Shown piece after piece: positions 53,007-61,197 of a DNA stretch of 64,000 nucleotides. Location of the stretch: positions 209,967 through 273,966 of the forward strand of contig NZ_MSCI01000003.1 in NCBI RefSeq assembly GCF_002954585.1. The letters run 5' to 3'. The position numbers and the translations under genes were made by a program. Positions within the stretch are counted from its first letter, which is position 1; each line of letters begins with the position of its first letter. Source of the DNA: Vibrio chagasii. Lineage in GTDB: Bacteria > Pseudomonadota > Gammaproteobacteria > Enterobacterales > Vibrionaceae. The notes under the pieces are model-generated. The model had not been told where the DNA came from. It worked only from the letters and a program-made list of their open reading frames with translations, and searched no databases.

Positions 53007-54281
53007 ATGAAAGTTCTATATTTCCATCAACATTTTTCTACCCCTAAAGGGATGATAGGAATTCGTTCTTATGAGATGGCTAAGCGATTAGTTCATCATG
53101 GACATAATGTGACTATAGTTTGCGGTACTTACGGCGGTGGGGAGACTGGATTAGATTCGACATTTGTTTCTGGCAAACGAGAAGGTATCGTCGATGGCAT
53201 GCGTATCATTGAGTTTGATTTGGCTTACTCAAACTCAGATGGCTTTTTAAAGCGAACCATGACGTTTGTGAAATTTGCCTTGAAAAGTATTGGCCTTGCC
53301 TTTACTGAAAAATACGATGTGTTGTTTGCAACCACAACACCCCTGACAGCGGGCATTCCGGGTATCTTTGCTCGCTGGTTGCGCGGCAAACCATTTGTCT
53401 TTGAAGTGAGAGATTTATGGCCAGAACTGCCCAAAGAAATGGGAGTAATTAAAAACCCAGTCATTCTTAGTTTGATGTCGTTTTTAGAATGGGCATCTTA
53501 CCGAAGCGCTCATCGTTGTATTGGTTTATCGCCCGGCATTGTTGAAGGCATCAAAAAGCGTGGCGTGGACGAAAATAAAGTAGCCATGGTGCCGAATGGT
53601 TGTGATTTGTCAATTTTCAGCCAACCAACTAAGCCTTGGCGCCCAGAAGGTGTGAAAGAAACAGATTTGATGGCGGTTTTCACAGGAACTCATGGGGTTG
53701 CAAATGGCCTTGATGCCATTTTAAATACCGCAGTAGAGCTACAGAAACGTGGTCGAGAGGACATTAAGCTAGCCTTAGTGGGACAAGGTAAATTAAAGCC
53801 AGAATTGGAGAGAAGAGCTAAAGAGCTCGAATTGAACAATGTAGTATTTCACCCTCCTGTAAATAAGCAGAAGTTATCTGGTTTGATGGCAAGTGCAGAC
53901 GTTGGCATGCAAGTACTGGCGAATATACCTGCGTTTTATTACGGCACATCGCCTAATAAGTTTTTCGATTATATTTCTGCGGGTCTACCAGTTATTAACA
54001 ACTACCCGGGTTGGTTGGCTGGAATGATTGAGCAAACGCAATGCGGATTCGCGGTTCAGCCAGAAGACCCAATTGCTTTCGCTGATGCCTTAGAAAAAGC
54101 CGCCAATCAAAGAGAGGCCCTTACCTTGATGGGAGCCAATGCACGCCAACTTGCAGAAAGTCAATTTGACCGCGCGCTTTTGGCTGATAAATGGGTTGAT
54201 TGGGTGACTGGCGTTAATGCTGAAGGGGGGAATGTGATAGATTGCCGTGCCTCAGAGGTAAAAGATGAAAAGACTGTTTGA
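53007..54281 (+). CDS. WbuB-type GT4 glycosyltransferase
   Basis: This 424-residue transferase opens MKVLYFHQHFSTPKGMIGIRSYEMAKRL. VFEVRDLWPELPKEMG near 130-145 and GTSPNKFFDYISAGLPVINNYPGWL near 313-337 match WbuB proteins, which add an amino-deoxy sugar such as FucNAc as the second residue after a PglC/WbpL-type starter. It sits directly before the PglC-like gene (17-bp overlap), which supports that order. Base composition returns to the higher-GC style from here on. Confidence 0.75.
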   Translation: MKVLYFHQHFSTPKGMIGIRSYEMAKRLVHHGHNVTIVCGTYGGGETGLDSTFVSGKREGIVDGMRIIEFDLAYSNSDGFLKRTMTFVKFALKSIGLAFTEKYDVLFATTTPLTAGIPGIFARWLRGKPFVFEVRDLWPELPKEMGVIKNPVILSLMSFLEWASYRSAHRCIGLSPGIVEGIKKRGVDENKVAMVPNGCDLSIFSQPTKPWRPEGVKETDLMAVFTGTHGVANGLDAILNTAVELQKRGREDIKLALVGQGKLKPELERRAKELELNNVVFHPPVNKQKLSGLMASADVGMQVLANIPAFYYGTSPNKFFDYISAGLPVINNYPGWLAGMIEQTQCGFAVQPEDPIAFADALEKAANQREALTLMGANARQLAESQFDRALLADKWVDWVTGVNAEGGNVIDCRASEVKDEKTV

Positions 54282-54861
54282 TTTTTTCGCGTCTCTTGTC
54301 GCGCTTATTCTGTTATCCCCAATTATTGCTCTAGTCGCTTGGAAGGTTCATAAAAATCTTGGCTCTCCGGTTCTATTCTGTCAAACCCGACCGGGCTTAA
54401 AAGGAAAACCTTTTGAAATGGTGAAGTTTCGGACTATGAAGGATGCGGTGGATCAACAAGGGAATCCGCTTCCGGATTCTGAGCGTATGACTCCCTTTGG
54501 CGATAAGCTAAGAAACAGTAGCTTAGACGAACTTCCAGAACTATGGAATGTGTTAAAAGGGGAAATGAGCTTAGTGGGACCTCGTCCATTACTCATGCAG
54601 TACCTACCGCTTTATAGTAAGGAACAATCAAGACGCCATGATGTTCGTCCTGGTGTAACTGGCTGGGCTCAAATCAATGGCCGAAATGCAATCAGTTGGG
54701 AAGAAAAGTTTAAGCTCGATGTGTGGTATGTCGATAACCGTAACCTTTGGCTGGATATCAAAATATTATGCCTAACGGTCAAAAAAGTTTTTATCAAAGA
54801 AGGTATTACCTCCGAGGGGCATGTAACTGCAGAAGCATTTAAAGGTACTCATAATGATTAA
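54265..54861 (+). CDS. Initiating sugar-phosphate transferase (PglC-like)
   Basis: This monotopic transferase of 198 residues is the short bacterial form. It has an N-terminal hydrophobic helix (about 3-25), then MVKFRTMKDA near 52-61, SLDELPELWNVLKGEMSLVGPRP near 91-113 with the catalytic Asp-Glu, and RPGVTGWAQINGRN near 132-145. It would move a diacetamido-trideoxyhexose-1-phosphate to undecaprenyl phosphate and start the second cluster's chain. The degenerate fragment at 31534 belongs to the same family. Confidence 0.88.
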   Translation: MKRLFDFFASLVALILLSPIIALVAWKVHKNLGSPVLFCQTRPGLKGKPFEMVKFRTMKDAVDQQGNPLPDSERMTPFGDKLRNSSLDELPELWNVLKGEMSLVGPRPLLMQYLPLYSKEQSRRHDVRPGVTGWAQINGRNAISWEEKFKLDVWYVDNRNLWLDIKILCLTVKKVFIKEGITSEGHVTAEAFKGTHND

Positions 54862-55378
54862 AGGCACAATATATAGTTTAGCTAAGGTAGTTGGCTCAAA
54901 CAATTTATCTCTTGGTGAAAAGAGCCAGGTTGATGACTTTTGCTTCATAAATGCGGGCAAAAAAACTGAAATAGGGCGCAATGTCCATATTGCTTCTTTT
55001 TCCACAATTGTTGGTGGTGGCGAGTGTGTTATAGGTGATTTTGCAGGTTTAAGCGCAGGCTGCCGTGTAATTACTGCCAGCGATGATTTTTCTGGTCCAT
55101 ATTTAACAAACCCTACAGTTCATCCTGATTTCACTAATGTCAAATCTAGTAAAGTCGAGATTGGTCGTCACGCAATAATTGGTACCAACAGTGTTATCTT
55201 TCCTGGAGTAACTATTGGTGAAGGATGTGCGGTAGGTGCAGGTGCTGTTATTCGTAAAAACTTGAAAGCTTGGACTGTTTACGCAGTAATTGATGGCAAA
55301 CTAAAAGAATTGAAAAAAAGAGATAGCGAAGCTGTACTAAAAGCTGAGCGTAAGTATTTGGAAAGTGAACATGCTTAA
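54854..55378 (+). CDS. Hexapeptide acetyltransferase of the amino-sugar pathway
   Basis: This 174-residue left-handed beta-helix protein has hexapeptides from about 15 (LSLGEKSQVDDFCFINAGKKTEIGRNVHIASFSTI) to 135 (VEIGRHAIIGTNSVIFPGVTIGEGCAVGAGAVIRKNL). Placed between the PglC-like and aminotransferase genes, it probably N-acetylates the 4-amino group, the PglD job, but it lacks the N-terminal PglD domain and resembles galactoside acetyltransferases. It overlaps both neighbours by 8 bp. Confidence 0.7.
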   Translation: MIKGTIYSLAKVVGSNNLSLGEKSQVDDFCFINAGKKTEIGRNVHIASFSTIVGGGECVIGDFAGLSAGCRVITASDDFSGPYLTNPTVHPDFTNVKSSKVEIGRHAIIGTNSVIFPGVTIGEGCAVGAGAVIRKNLKAWTVYAVIDGKLKELKKRDSEAVLKAERKYLESEHA

Positions 55379-56555
55379 TACACCATTTTCTCTATGGCCC
55401 TCTTTTACTCAAGAAGAGGCAGATGCAGTGAGCCGTGTGCTACTGTCAAACAAAGTAAACTACTGGACAGGTAACGAGTGTCGTGAGTTCGAAAAAGAGT
55501 TCGCGGCGTGGGCTGGTTGCGAGTACGCGATTGCTCTTGGTAATGGCACACTTGCACTCGATGTGGCATTGAAAGCTTTGGGTGTTGGTGCGGGGGATGA
55601 AGTGATTACCACCCCAAGAACGTTCCTTGCTTCCGCTTCCTCAATTGTGACTTCCGGTGCCGCCCCTGTTTTTGCGGATGTAGACCTAAATAGCCAAGCG
55701 ATCACGGCGGAATCGATACAAGCGGTGCTCACGCCAAAAACAAAAGCGGTGATTGTGGTGCACCTTGCGGGTATGCCAGCAGAGATGGATGCCATTATGG
55801 CGCTGTCAGAACAGCACGGTTTCTACGTAATTGAAGATTGTGCTCAAGCACATGGCGCGAAATACAAAGGCCGTAGTGTAGGGACTATTGGTCATATTGG
55901 TGCGTGGTCTTTCTGTCAAGATAAGATCATGACGACAGGCGGCGAGGGCGGCATGGTGACAACCAATGATAAGGCGTTATGGTCAACCATGTGGTCGTAC
56001 AAAGATCACGGCAAAAGTTTCGATGCGATTTACAATCGCGAGCACCCACCGGGCTTTCGTTGGTTACACGAATCTTTCGGCACTAACTGGCGCATGACAG
56101 AAATGCAAGCTGTAATTGGTCGTATCCAGCTTTCTCGCATGCCAGCGTGGACAGCGCAGCGCCAAGTGAATGCTGCAAAAATTGATGAAGCGGTTGCAGA
56201 CCTTAGTGTGGTTCGCCGAGTTGAAGTGCCGGAATACAGTGAGCATGCTGAGTACAAGCATTATTTGTTTATCGAGCCTCAGAACCTTGCTGAAGGGTGG
56301 ACACGAGATCGCATCGTAGAAACCATCGTTGAGCGTGGTGTTCCAGCTTATCAAGGAAGCTGCTCAGAAGTGTATCTAGAGAAGGCGTTTGACAATACGC
56401 CTTGGCGACCAGAGCAGCGATTGATCAATGCCGTGACTTTGGGCGAAACAAGCTTGATGTTCCTTGTGCACCCAACCTTAACGGCTGAAGAAGTGTCTAA
56501 AACGGCTCAAGTGATCCGAGAAGTGCTTTTAGAAGCTCAGTGTGAGTGTTTGTGA
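55371..56555 (+). CDS. DegT-family UDP-4-keto-sugar aminotransferase (PglE/WeeJ-like)
   Basis: From ATG 55371 (GGAAAG ribosome site) it has 394 residues. PLP-family motifs are LGNGTLALDVALKALGVGAGDEV near 55-77, VIEDCAQAHGAKYKGRSVGTIGHIG near 153-177 and the Lys of SFCQDKIMTTGGEGGM. It would convert UDP-4-keto-6-deoxy-GlcNAc to the 4-amino sugar using glutamate. It forms a set with the dehydratase at 56828 and the acetyltransferase just upstream. A hairpin follows its stop. Confidence 0.85.
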   Translation: MLNTPFSLWPSFTQEEADAVSRVLLSNKVNYWTGNECREFEKEFAAWAGCEYAIALGNGTLALDVALKALGVGAGDEVITTPRTFLASASSIVTSGAAPVFADVDLNSQAITAESIQAVLTPKTKAVIVVHLAGMPAEMDAIMALSEQHGFYVIEDCAQAHGAKYKGRSVGTIGHIGAWSFCQDKIMTTGGEGGMVTTNDKALWSTMWSYKDHGKSFDAIYNREHPPGFRWLHESFGTNWRMTEMQAVIGRIQLSRMPAWTAQRQVNAAKIDEAVADLSVVRRVEVPEYSEHAEYKHYLFIEPQNLAEGWTRDRIVETIVERGVPAYQGSCSEVYLEKAFDNTPWRPEQRLINAVTLGETSLMFLVHPTLTAEEVSKTAQVIREVLLEAQCECL

Positions 56556-56594
56556 TTTAGATAGCCCTATACTCTCTTAGCGCTATTCACTAAA

Positions 56595-56641
56595 AGCTTA
56601 CAGTTTGGTTAGGTAATACACCTGACTGTAAGCTCTTTATT
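56595..56641 (+). terminator. Likely terminator after the second cluster's aminotransferase gene
   Basis: AGCTTACAGT pairs with ACTGTAAGCT, with an inner AGGT/ACCT stem in the 20-base loop, then CTTTATTT. The tail is only partly T-rich. Confidence 0.6.
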
Positions 56642-56827
56642 TAGCTGCTTTTATTTTTCTTCCCCATGAGTTACCAACGCTAAATACTATTAAAAATTAG
56701 TGGAAGAAAACTTAAGGCTAAGTTCACCTCCTCTGTGCAAACTCTACCGCTACAAAGGCTTATTCAATATCTCTAACTCAACACCTCCTGTGTCGTTATA
56801 GGTGTGTTAACTAATAAGAATAAATTC

Positions 56828-58771
56828 ATGCAACGTCTAAACTTCATATGGCACCTTTCTCGTTTTAAAAAGCGGGTTATCAGCGTTTCTATTGATACAT
56901 TGCTTATCGTCCTTGCCCTGCATGTTGCTTTGTGGACAAGGCTAGGTGATTTTCAATTTCTGATTGATGGCGATAATTTATTACTAATAGGACTAACAGT
57001 AATAACGACGGTAGCCATTTTCACTAAAACAGGGCTTTACCGTGCCGTCCTTCGCTACCTTACTTTCCAGGCACTGTTTGTAGTAACGGCTGGTGCGTTA
57101 TTATCGGCAATATCATTGGCCGTTTTTGCCTATTACTTACAAGAACCAATCCCTCGCACAGTGCCTATTATTTACTGTGCGTATTTAGCCTTGTTGTGCG
57201 GCGGCTCTCGTTTGGTCGTTCGCAACCTTGTGGCGACAACGTCTCCGTTGAAAGATTCACGTGAGGAAGTATTAATTTACGGCGCGGGTTCTGGTGGTCG
57301 GCAGTTGGCTGTCGCACTTAGGGCTTCTGATCACTATCGAGTACGTGCGTTCATTGATGAAGATAAAACGCTGACTAATACAATGATTTTAGGTCTGCCT
57401 GTTATTGATTTAGGTAAGGCGGAAGGGTTGATTGAGAAGCACGACGTCTCTAAGATCTTGCTCGCCATACCTAGTGCTTCTCGCGCTCGTCGTAAACAAG
57501 TGTTGGACTTGTTGGCACCACTACCCGTAGAAATTCAAACCGTACCAGAAATGGCGGATATTGTCTCAGGCAAAGCGAAAATCGATGAGCTTACCGACGT
57601 TCCTATTGAAGATTTGCTAGGCCGTGATGCCGTTACTCCTCAGCAATCCCTGATGGAAGCTAACATTAAAGATAAAGTGGTAATGGTCACCGGTGCTGGC
57701 GGCTCTATTGGCTCTGAGTTATGTCGTCAAATTCTCAAACAACAGCCAAAAACATTAGTGCTTTTTGAAGTGTCTGAGTTTGGCTTGTACCAAATTGATC
57801 GTGAGCTTTCCCTAGTGAAAGAAGAAAAAGGTTATGAAGTCGAGATCGTTCCGCTGCTAGGTTCAGTACAACGACCACATCGATTATTAACCTCAATGCA
57901 GTCATTTGGTGTACAAACGGTTTATCATGCTGCCGCTTATAAGCACGTCCCGCTTGTCGAGTACAACGTGGTCGAGGGGGTGCGCAACAATGTTTACGGT
58001 ACTTACTATACCGCTAAAGCTGCGATCGAGGCGGGGGTTGAATCATTTGTGCTGATCTCGACAGACAAAGCGGTACGCCCAACCAATGTGATGGGCACCA
58101 CCAAACGTATGGCGGAGCTTGGCTTACAAGCTTTGGCTGAGCGAGAGAACCAAAAAGAGCACGGCACACGTTTCTGTATGGTTCGCTTTGGCAATGTGCT
58201 TGGATCTTCAGGTTCGGTCATTCCTCTGTTTAAAAAGCAAATTAAAGCTGGTGGCCCATTAACCGTTACTCACCGTGACATCACCCGTTTCTTTATGACC
58301 ATTCCTGAAGCCGCACAACTGGTTATTCAAGCGGGTGCAATGGGCAAAGGTGGCGATGTATTTGTTCTTGATATGGGGGAGTCGGTCAAAATTACAGATC
58401 TGGCTGAAAACTTGATTAACCTTTCAGGGCTTTCTGTTAAAAATGAAGAGAACCCTCATGGTGATATTGAGATTAAGTTTTCAGGTCTGCGCCCTGGTGA
58501 GAAGCTCTATGAAGAGTTGTTGATTGGCGATAACGTATCTCCAACCGCTCATGAGCGCATTATGACAGCACAAGAAGTGTTTTTACCGATTAACGAATAT
58601 GACACGCTTCTTGAGTCTTTGGACTTCGCTTGTCACAACCTACAGCATGATACGATTCGTCAGCTTCTTCTTGATGCGCCAACTGGTTTTAAGCCGACAG
58701 ATGGCGTTGGGGATTTGGTTTGGAATGCTGCTCAAAACAAGCAAGAGTTCCTTCTCGAACCTAGAGTCTAG
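56828..58771 (+). CDS. UDP-GlcNAc 4,6-dehydratase (WbpM/PglF/FlaA1 family)
   Basis: This is a large membrane-bound dehydratase, 647 residues from ATG 56828 (655 from GTG 56804). Four N-terminal spans (about 20-135) are followed by a CoA-binding-like domain (YGAGSGGRQLAVAL) and the SDR domain with TGAGGSIGSELCRQIL. The catalytic Tyr is replaced by Met (STDKAVRPTNVMGTTKR), as in WbpM and PglF. It makes UDP-4-keto-6-deoxy-GlcNAc, the substrate of the DegT enzyme upstream. It closes the second cluster, behind a terminator, so it may have its own promoter. Confidence 0.9.
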   Translation: MQRLNFIWHLSRFKKRVISVSIDTLLIVLALHVALWTRLGDFQFLIDGDNLLLIGLTVITTVAIFTKTGLYRAVLRYLTFQALFVVTAGALLSAISLAVFAYYLQEPIPRTVPIIYCAYLALLCGGSRLVVRNLVATTSPLKDSREEVLIYGAGSGGRQLAVALRASDHYRVRAFIDEDKTLTNTMILGLPVIDLGKAEGLIEKHDVSKILLAIPSASRARRKQVLDLLAPLPVEIQTVPEMADIVSGKAKIDELTDVPIEDLLGRDAVTPQQSLMEANIKDKVVMVTGAGGSIGSELCRQILKQQPKTLVLFEVSEFGLYQIDRELSLVKEEKGYEVEIVPLLGSVQRPHRLLTSMQSFGVQTVYHAAAYKHVPLVEYNVVEGVRNNVYGTYYTAKAAIEAGVESFVLISTDKAVRPTNVMGTTKRMAELGLQALAERENQKEHGTRFCMVRFGNVLGSSGSVIPLFKKQIKAGGPLTVTHRDITRFFMTIPEAAQLVIQAGAMGKGGDVFVLDMGESVKITDLAENLINLSGLSVKNEENPHGDIEIKFSGLRPGEKLYEELLIGDNVSPTAHERIMTAQEVFLPINEYDTLLESLDFACHNLQHDTIRQLLLDAPTGFKPTDGVGDLVWNAAQNKQEFLLEPRV

Positions 58772-58902
58772 AGGTGATATTGGATTCTGTTATGTAGATT
58801 ATGACCTCCTGTTAGCCGGTTTTTTTACACAAATCTTTCGAAAACGTTATGTTTATTGTCCATAATTACTGTGATCTATGACTCAGATATGAGGCGGTAT
58901 TC

Positions 58903-59085
58903 ATGATAATCGATCTTTCGTCTAATCAAGAAATTGAGGAAAGCTTGGATCAAATATTGTGGGATGACTTTAGCTTTCAGTATTTTACTAACAAAACCAC
59001 AATGATAGACCAGCCTTTGGTACGTCACCTTAAGCCAAATGACGAGAATGAAGAGCATGAAACTGAGGTTGACCTTCTGCACTAA
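58903..59085 (+). CDS. Small acidic hypothetical protein (60 residues)
   Basis: ATG 58903 is preceded by ATGAGGCGGTATTC, with GAGG at a usable distance. The peptide is acidic (DENEEHETEVDLL at the end) and soluble. I recognise no family. A minus-strand frame covers the same bases (58876-59082), so this call rests on the ribosome site alone. Confidence 0.4.
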   Translation: MIIDLSSNQEIEESLDQILWDDFSFQYFTNKTTMIDQPLVRHLKPNDENEEHETEVDLLH

Positions 59086-59131
59086 AGAGCTATCAAATTA
59101 TTGTTATTAAGCTTTCTGAATCTATATTGTG

Positions 59132-59153
59132 GGGATATAAACGTTCATATCCC
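59132..59153. other. Perfect hairpin before gpmI
   Basis: GGGATAT pairs with ATATCCC across an 8-base loop in the gpmI upstream region. It lacks a T-run, so a regulatory role is as likely as termination. Confidence 0.35.
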
Positions 59154-59311
59154 TACTTTACTCCCTCCTAAAATGACATTTTTTTTCACATCCGATCGGC
59201 CTACCTGAGACGTTTCTTGATCTTCCACTACAGTTTTGACTGTAAACTGTAGTAAAATTACGCTAATTTGTTTTTATACCGATTTATTTTGAATTGAACG
59301 AGGTCAGTCCT

Positions 59312-60844
59312 ATGTCAGCTAAGAAGCCAATGGCTCTAGTGATCCTTGACGGTTACGGTTACCGTGAAGACAACCAAGACAACGCTATCGCGAACGCTAA
59401 GACACCAGTATTAGACGGTCTTATTGCTAACCAACCTAACACGCTAATCTCTGCTTCTGGCATGGATGTAGGCCTACCGGATGGCCAAATGGGTAACTCT
59501 GAAGTTGGTCACACTAACATCGGTGCTGGTCGTGTGGTATATCAAGATCTTACTCGTATCACTAAGTCAATTGCAGACGGTGAATTCGGTCAAACTGAAG
59601 CGCTAGTGAATGCTATCGACAAAGCTGTGAAAGCGGATAAAGCGGTTCACATCATGGGTCTTATGTCACCAGGTGGCGTTCACTCTCATGAAGATCACAT
59701 CTACGCAGCCGTTGAAATGGCAGCAGAGCGTGGTGCAGAGAAGATTTACCTACACGCATTCCTAGATGGCCGTGATACGCCGCCACGTAGCGCTGAAAAC
59801 TCTCTACAACGCTTCCAAGACCTGTTCGCTAAACTAGGCAAAGGTCGTGTGGCTTCTTTGGTTGGTCGTTACTACGCGATGGACCGCGATAACAACTGGG
59901 ATCGCGTTCAAACTGCATACGAGCTGTTAACTGAAGCAAAAGCAGAGTTCACATTCGACACTGCAGTTGCAGGCCTAGAAGCCGCTTACGCTCGTGACGA
60001 AAACGATGAGTTCATTAAAGCGACTGAGATTAAAGCAGAAGGCGAAGAGTCTGCAGCTATCGTTGATGGCGATGCGGTTATCTTCATGAACTACCGTGCC
60101 GACCGTGCTCGTCAAATCACTCGCACATTCGTTGCTGATTTCGATGGTTTTGAGCGTAACGTATTCCCAGCAATCGACTTTGTGATGCTGACTCAATACG
60201 CTGCTGATATCCCACTGCTATGTGCATTCCCACCGGCTTCTCTAGAGAACACTTACGGTGAGTGGTTATCTAAGCAAGGTAAAACGCAGCTACGTATTTC
60301 AGAAACAGAGAAATACGCGCACGTGACTTTCTTCTTCAATGGCGGTATCGAAGATGAGTTTGAAGGTGAAGAGCGTCAACTTGTTGCTTCTCCAAAAGTA
60401 GCAACTTACGACCTACAGCCTGAAATGAGCGCGCCAGAGCTAACTGAAAAGTTAGTTGCAGCAATCAAAGGTGGCAAGTACGACGCTATCGTTTGTAACT
60501 TCCCTAACTGTGACATGGTTGGTCACACTGGCGTTTACGATGCAGCAGTGAAAGCCGTAGAGTCTCTAGACGAATGTCTTGGTAAAGTGGTTGAAGCAAT
60601 TCAAGAAGCTGACGGCCAACTGCTTATCACAGCAGACCACGGTAACGCAGAAATGATGGTTAACCCAGAAACGGGCGGCATCCACACTGCACACACTAAT
60701 CTACCAGTACCACTTATCTACGTAGGTAACAAAGACGTTGAGTTCAAAGAAGGCGGTAAACTGTCTGACCTTGCACCAACAATGCTATCTCTAACGGGTA
60801 CAGAAATTCCGGCTGAAATGTCAGGTGATGTTTTAGTTAAGTAA
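59312..60844 (+). CDS. gpmI: 2,3-bisphosphoglycerate-independent phosphoglycerate mutase
   Basis: GpmI interconverts 3- and 2-phosphoglycerate in glycolysis using two Mn ions and a phosphoserine. From ATG 59312 (GAACGAGG upstream) it has 510 residues, the usual length; a TTG at 59294 is less likely. The phosphoserine S63 is in GQMGNSEVGHTNIG, LDGRDTPPRSA follows, and the metal-site TADHGNAE is near 443-450. Codon choice is strongly biased, as for a highly expressed gene. In E. coli it lies next to yibN. Confidence 0.97.
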   Translation: MSAKKPMALVILDGYGYREDNQDNAIANAKTPVLDGLIANQPNTLISASGMDVGLPDGQMGNSEVGHTNIGAGRVVYQDLTRITKSIADGEFGQTEALVNAIDKAVKADKAVHIMGLMSPGGVHSHEDHIYAAVEMAAERGAEKIYLHAFLDGRDTPPRSAENSLQRFQDLFAKLGKGRVASLVGRYYAMDRDNNWDRVQTAYELLTEAKAEFTFDTAVAGLEAAYARDENDEFIKATEIKAEGEESAAIVDGDAVIFMNYRADRARQITRTFVADFDGFERNVFPAIDFVMLTQYAADIPLLCAFPPASLENTYGEWLSKQGKTQLRISETEKYAHVTFFFNGGIEDEFEGEERQLVASPKVATYDLQPEMSAPELTEKLVAAIKGGKYDAIVCNFPNCDMVGHTGVYDAAVKAVESLDECLGKVVEAIQEADGQLLITADHGNAEMMVNPETGGIHTAHTNLPVPLIYVGNKDVEFKEGGKLSDLAPTMLSLTGTEIPAEMSGDVLVK

Positions 60845-60870
60845 CTTTTAACTGCCATCGAATACCAGAG

Positions 60871-60899
60871 CGGCTGCACGCGAGTGTGGCCGTTTTTTT
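60871..60899 (+). terminator. Intrinsic terminator after gpmI
   Basis: CGGCTGCAC pairs with GTGTGGCCG around a GCGA loop and T7 follows. Confidence 0.9.
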
Positions 60900-60910
60900 G
60901 TATCTGGATC

Positions 60911-61012
60911 TTGAAGAATAGATGCGAGATACGGGTAAACGAGATAAGAAAAGCTTAGGAGCAGATGCGAGGTGCGAGTAGACGATATGAGAATAGCTTT
61001 AGAGCGAGTGCT
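60911..61012 (+). repeat. CTCG/CGAG dispersed repeat after gpmI
   Basis: Behind the terminator come GATGCGAGATACGGGTAAAC and GCAGATGCGAGGTGCGAGTA, in the gpmI sense. Confidence 0.65.
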
Positions 61013-61147
61013 TGATTAGAGTCAACAGGATGAGAAGTTATGAAGAGTGGGGCGAGATTCCGCAGCCAATTTAAGAATAATCGGCCTGGTAGCTTAGGTA
61101 GGTTTGATTCACTCACCTTTCTGCACCAATAAAAATTTGCGCCAAGA

Positions 61148-61178
61148 AAAACGCCATCGTATGTCACGATGGCGTTTT
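61148..61178 (-). terminator. Terminator after the chemotaxis receptor gene
   Basis: AAACGCCATCG pairs perfectly with CGATGGCGTTT (seven-base loop); on the minus strand T5 follows. It lies 20 bases past the receptor stop and could work both ways. Confidence 0.85.
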
Positions 61179-61197
61179 AGTGTGTCGTTCACCCGTG

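Noticed and set aside
58876..59082. Minus-strand 68-codon frame
   Set aside because: The plus-strand frame at 58903 has a better ribosome site; the minus frame has no supporting signal.
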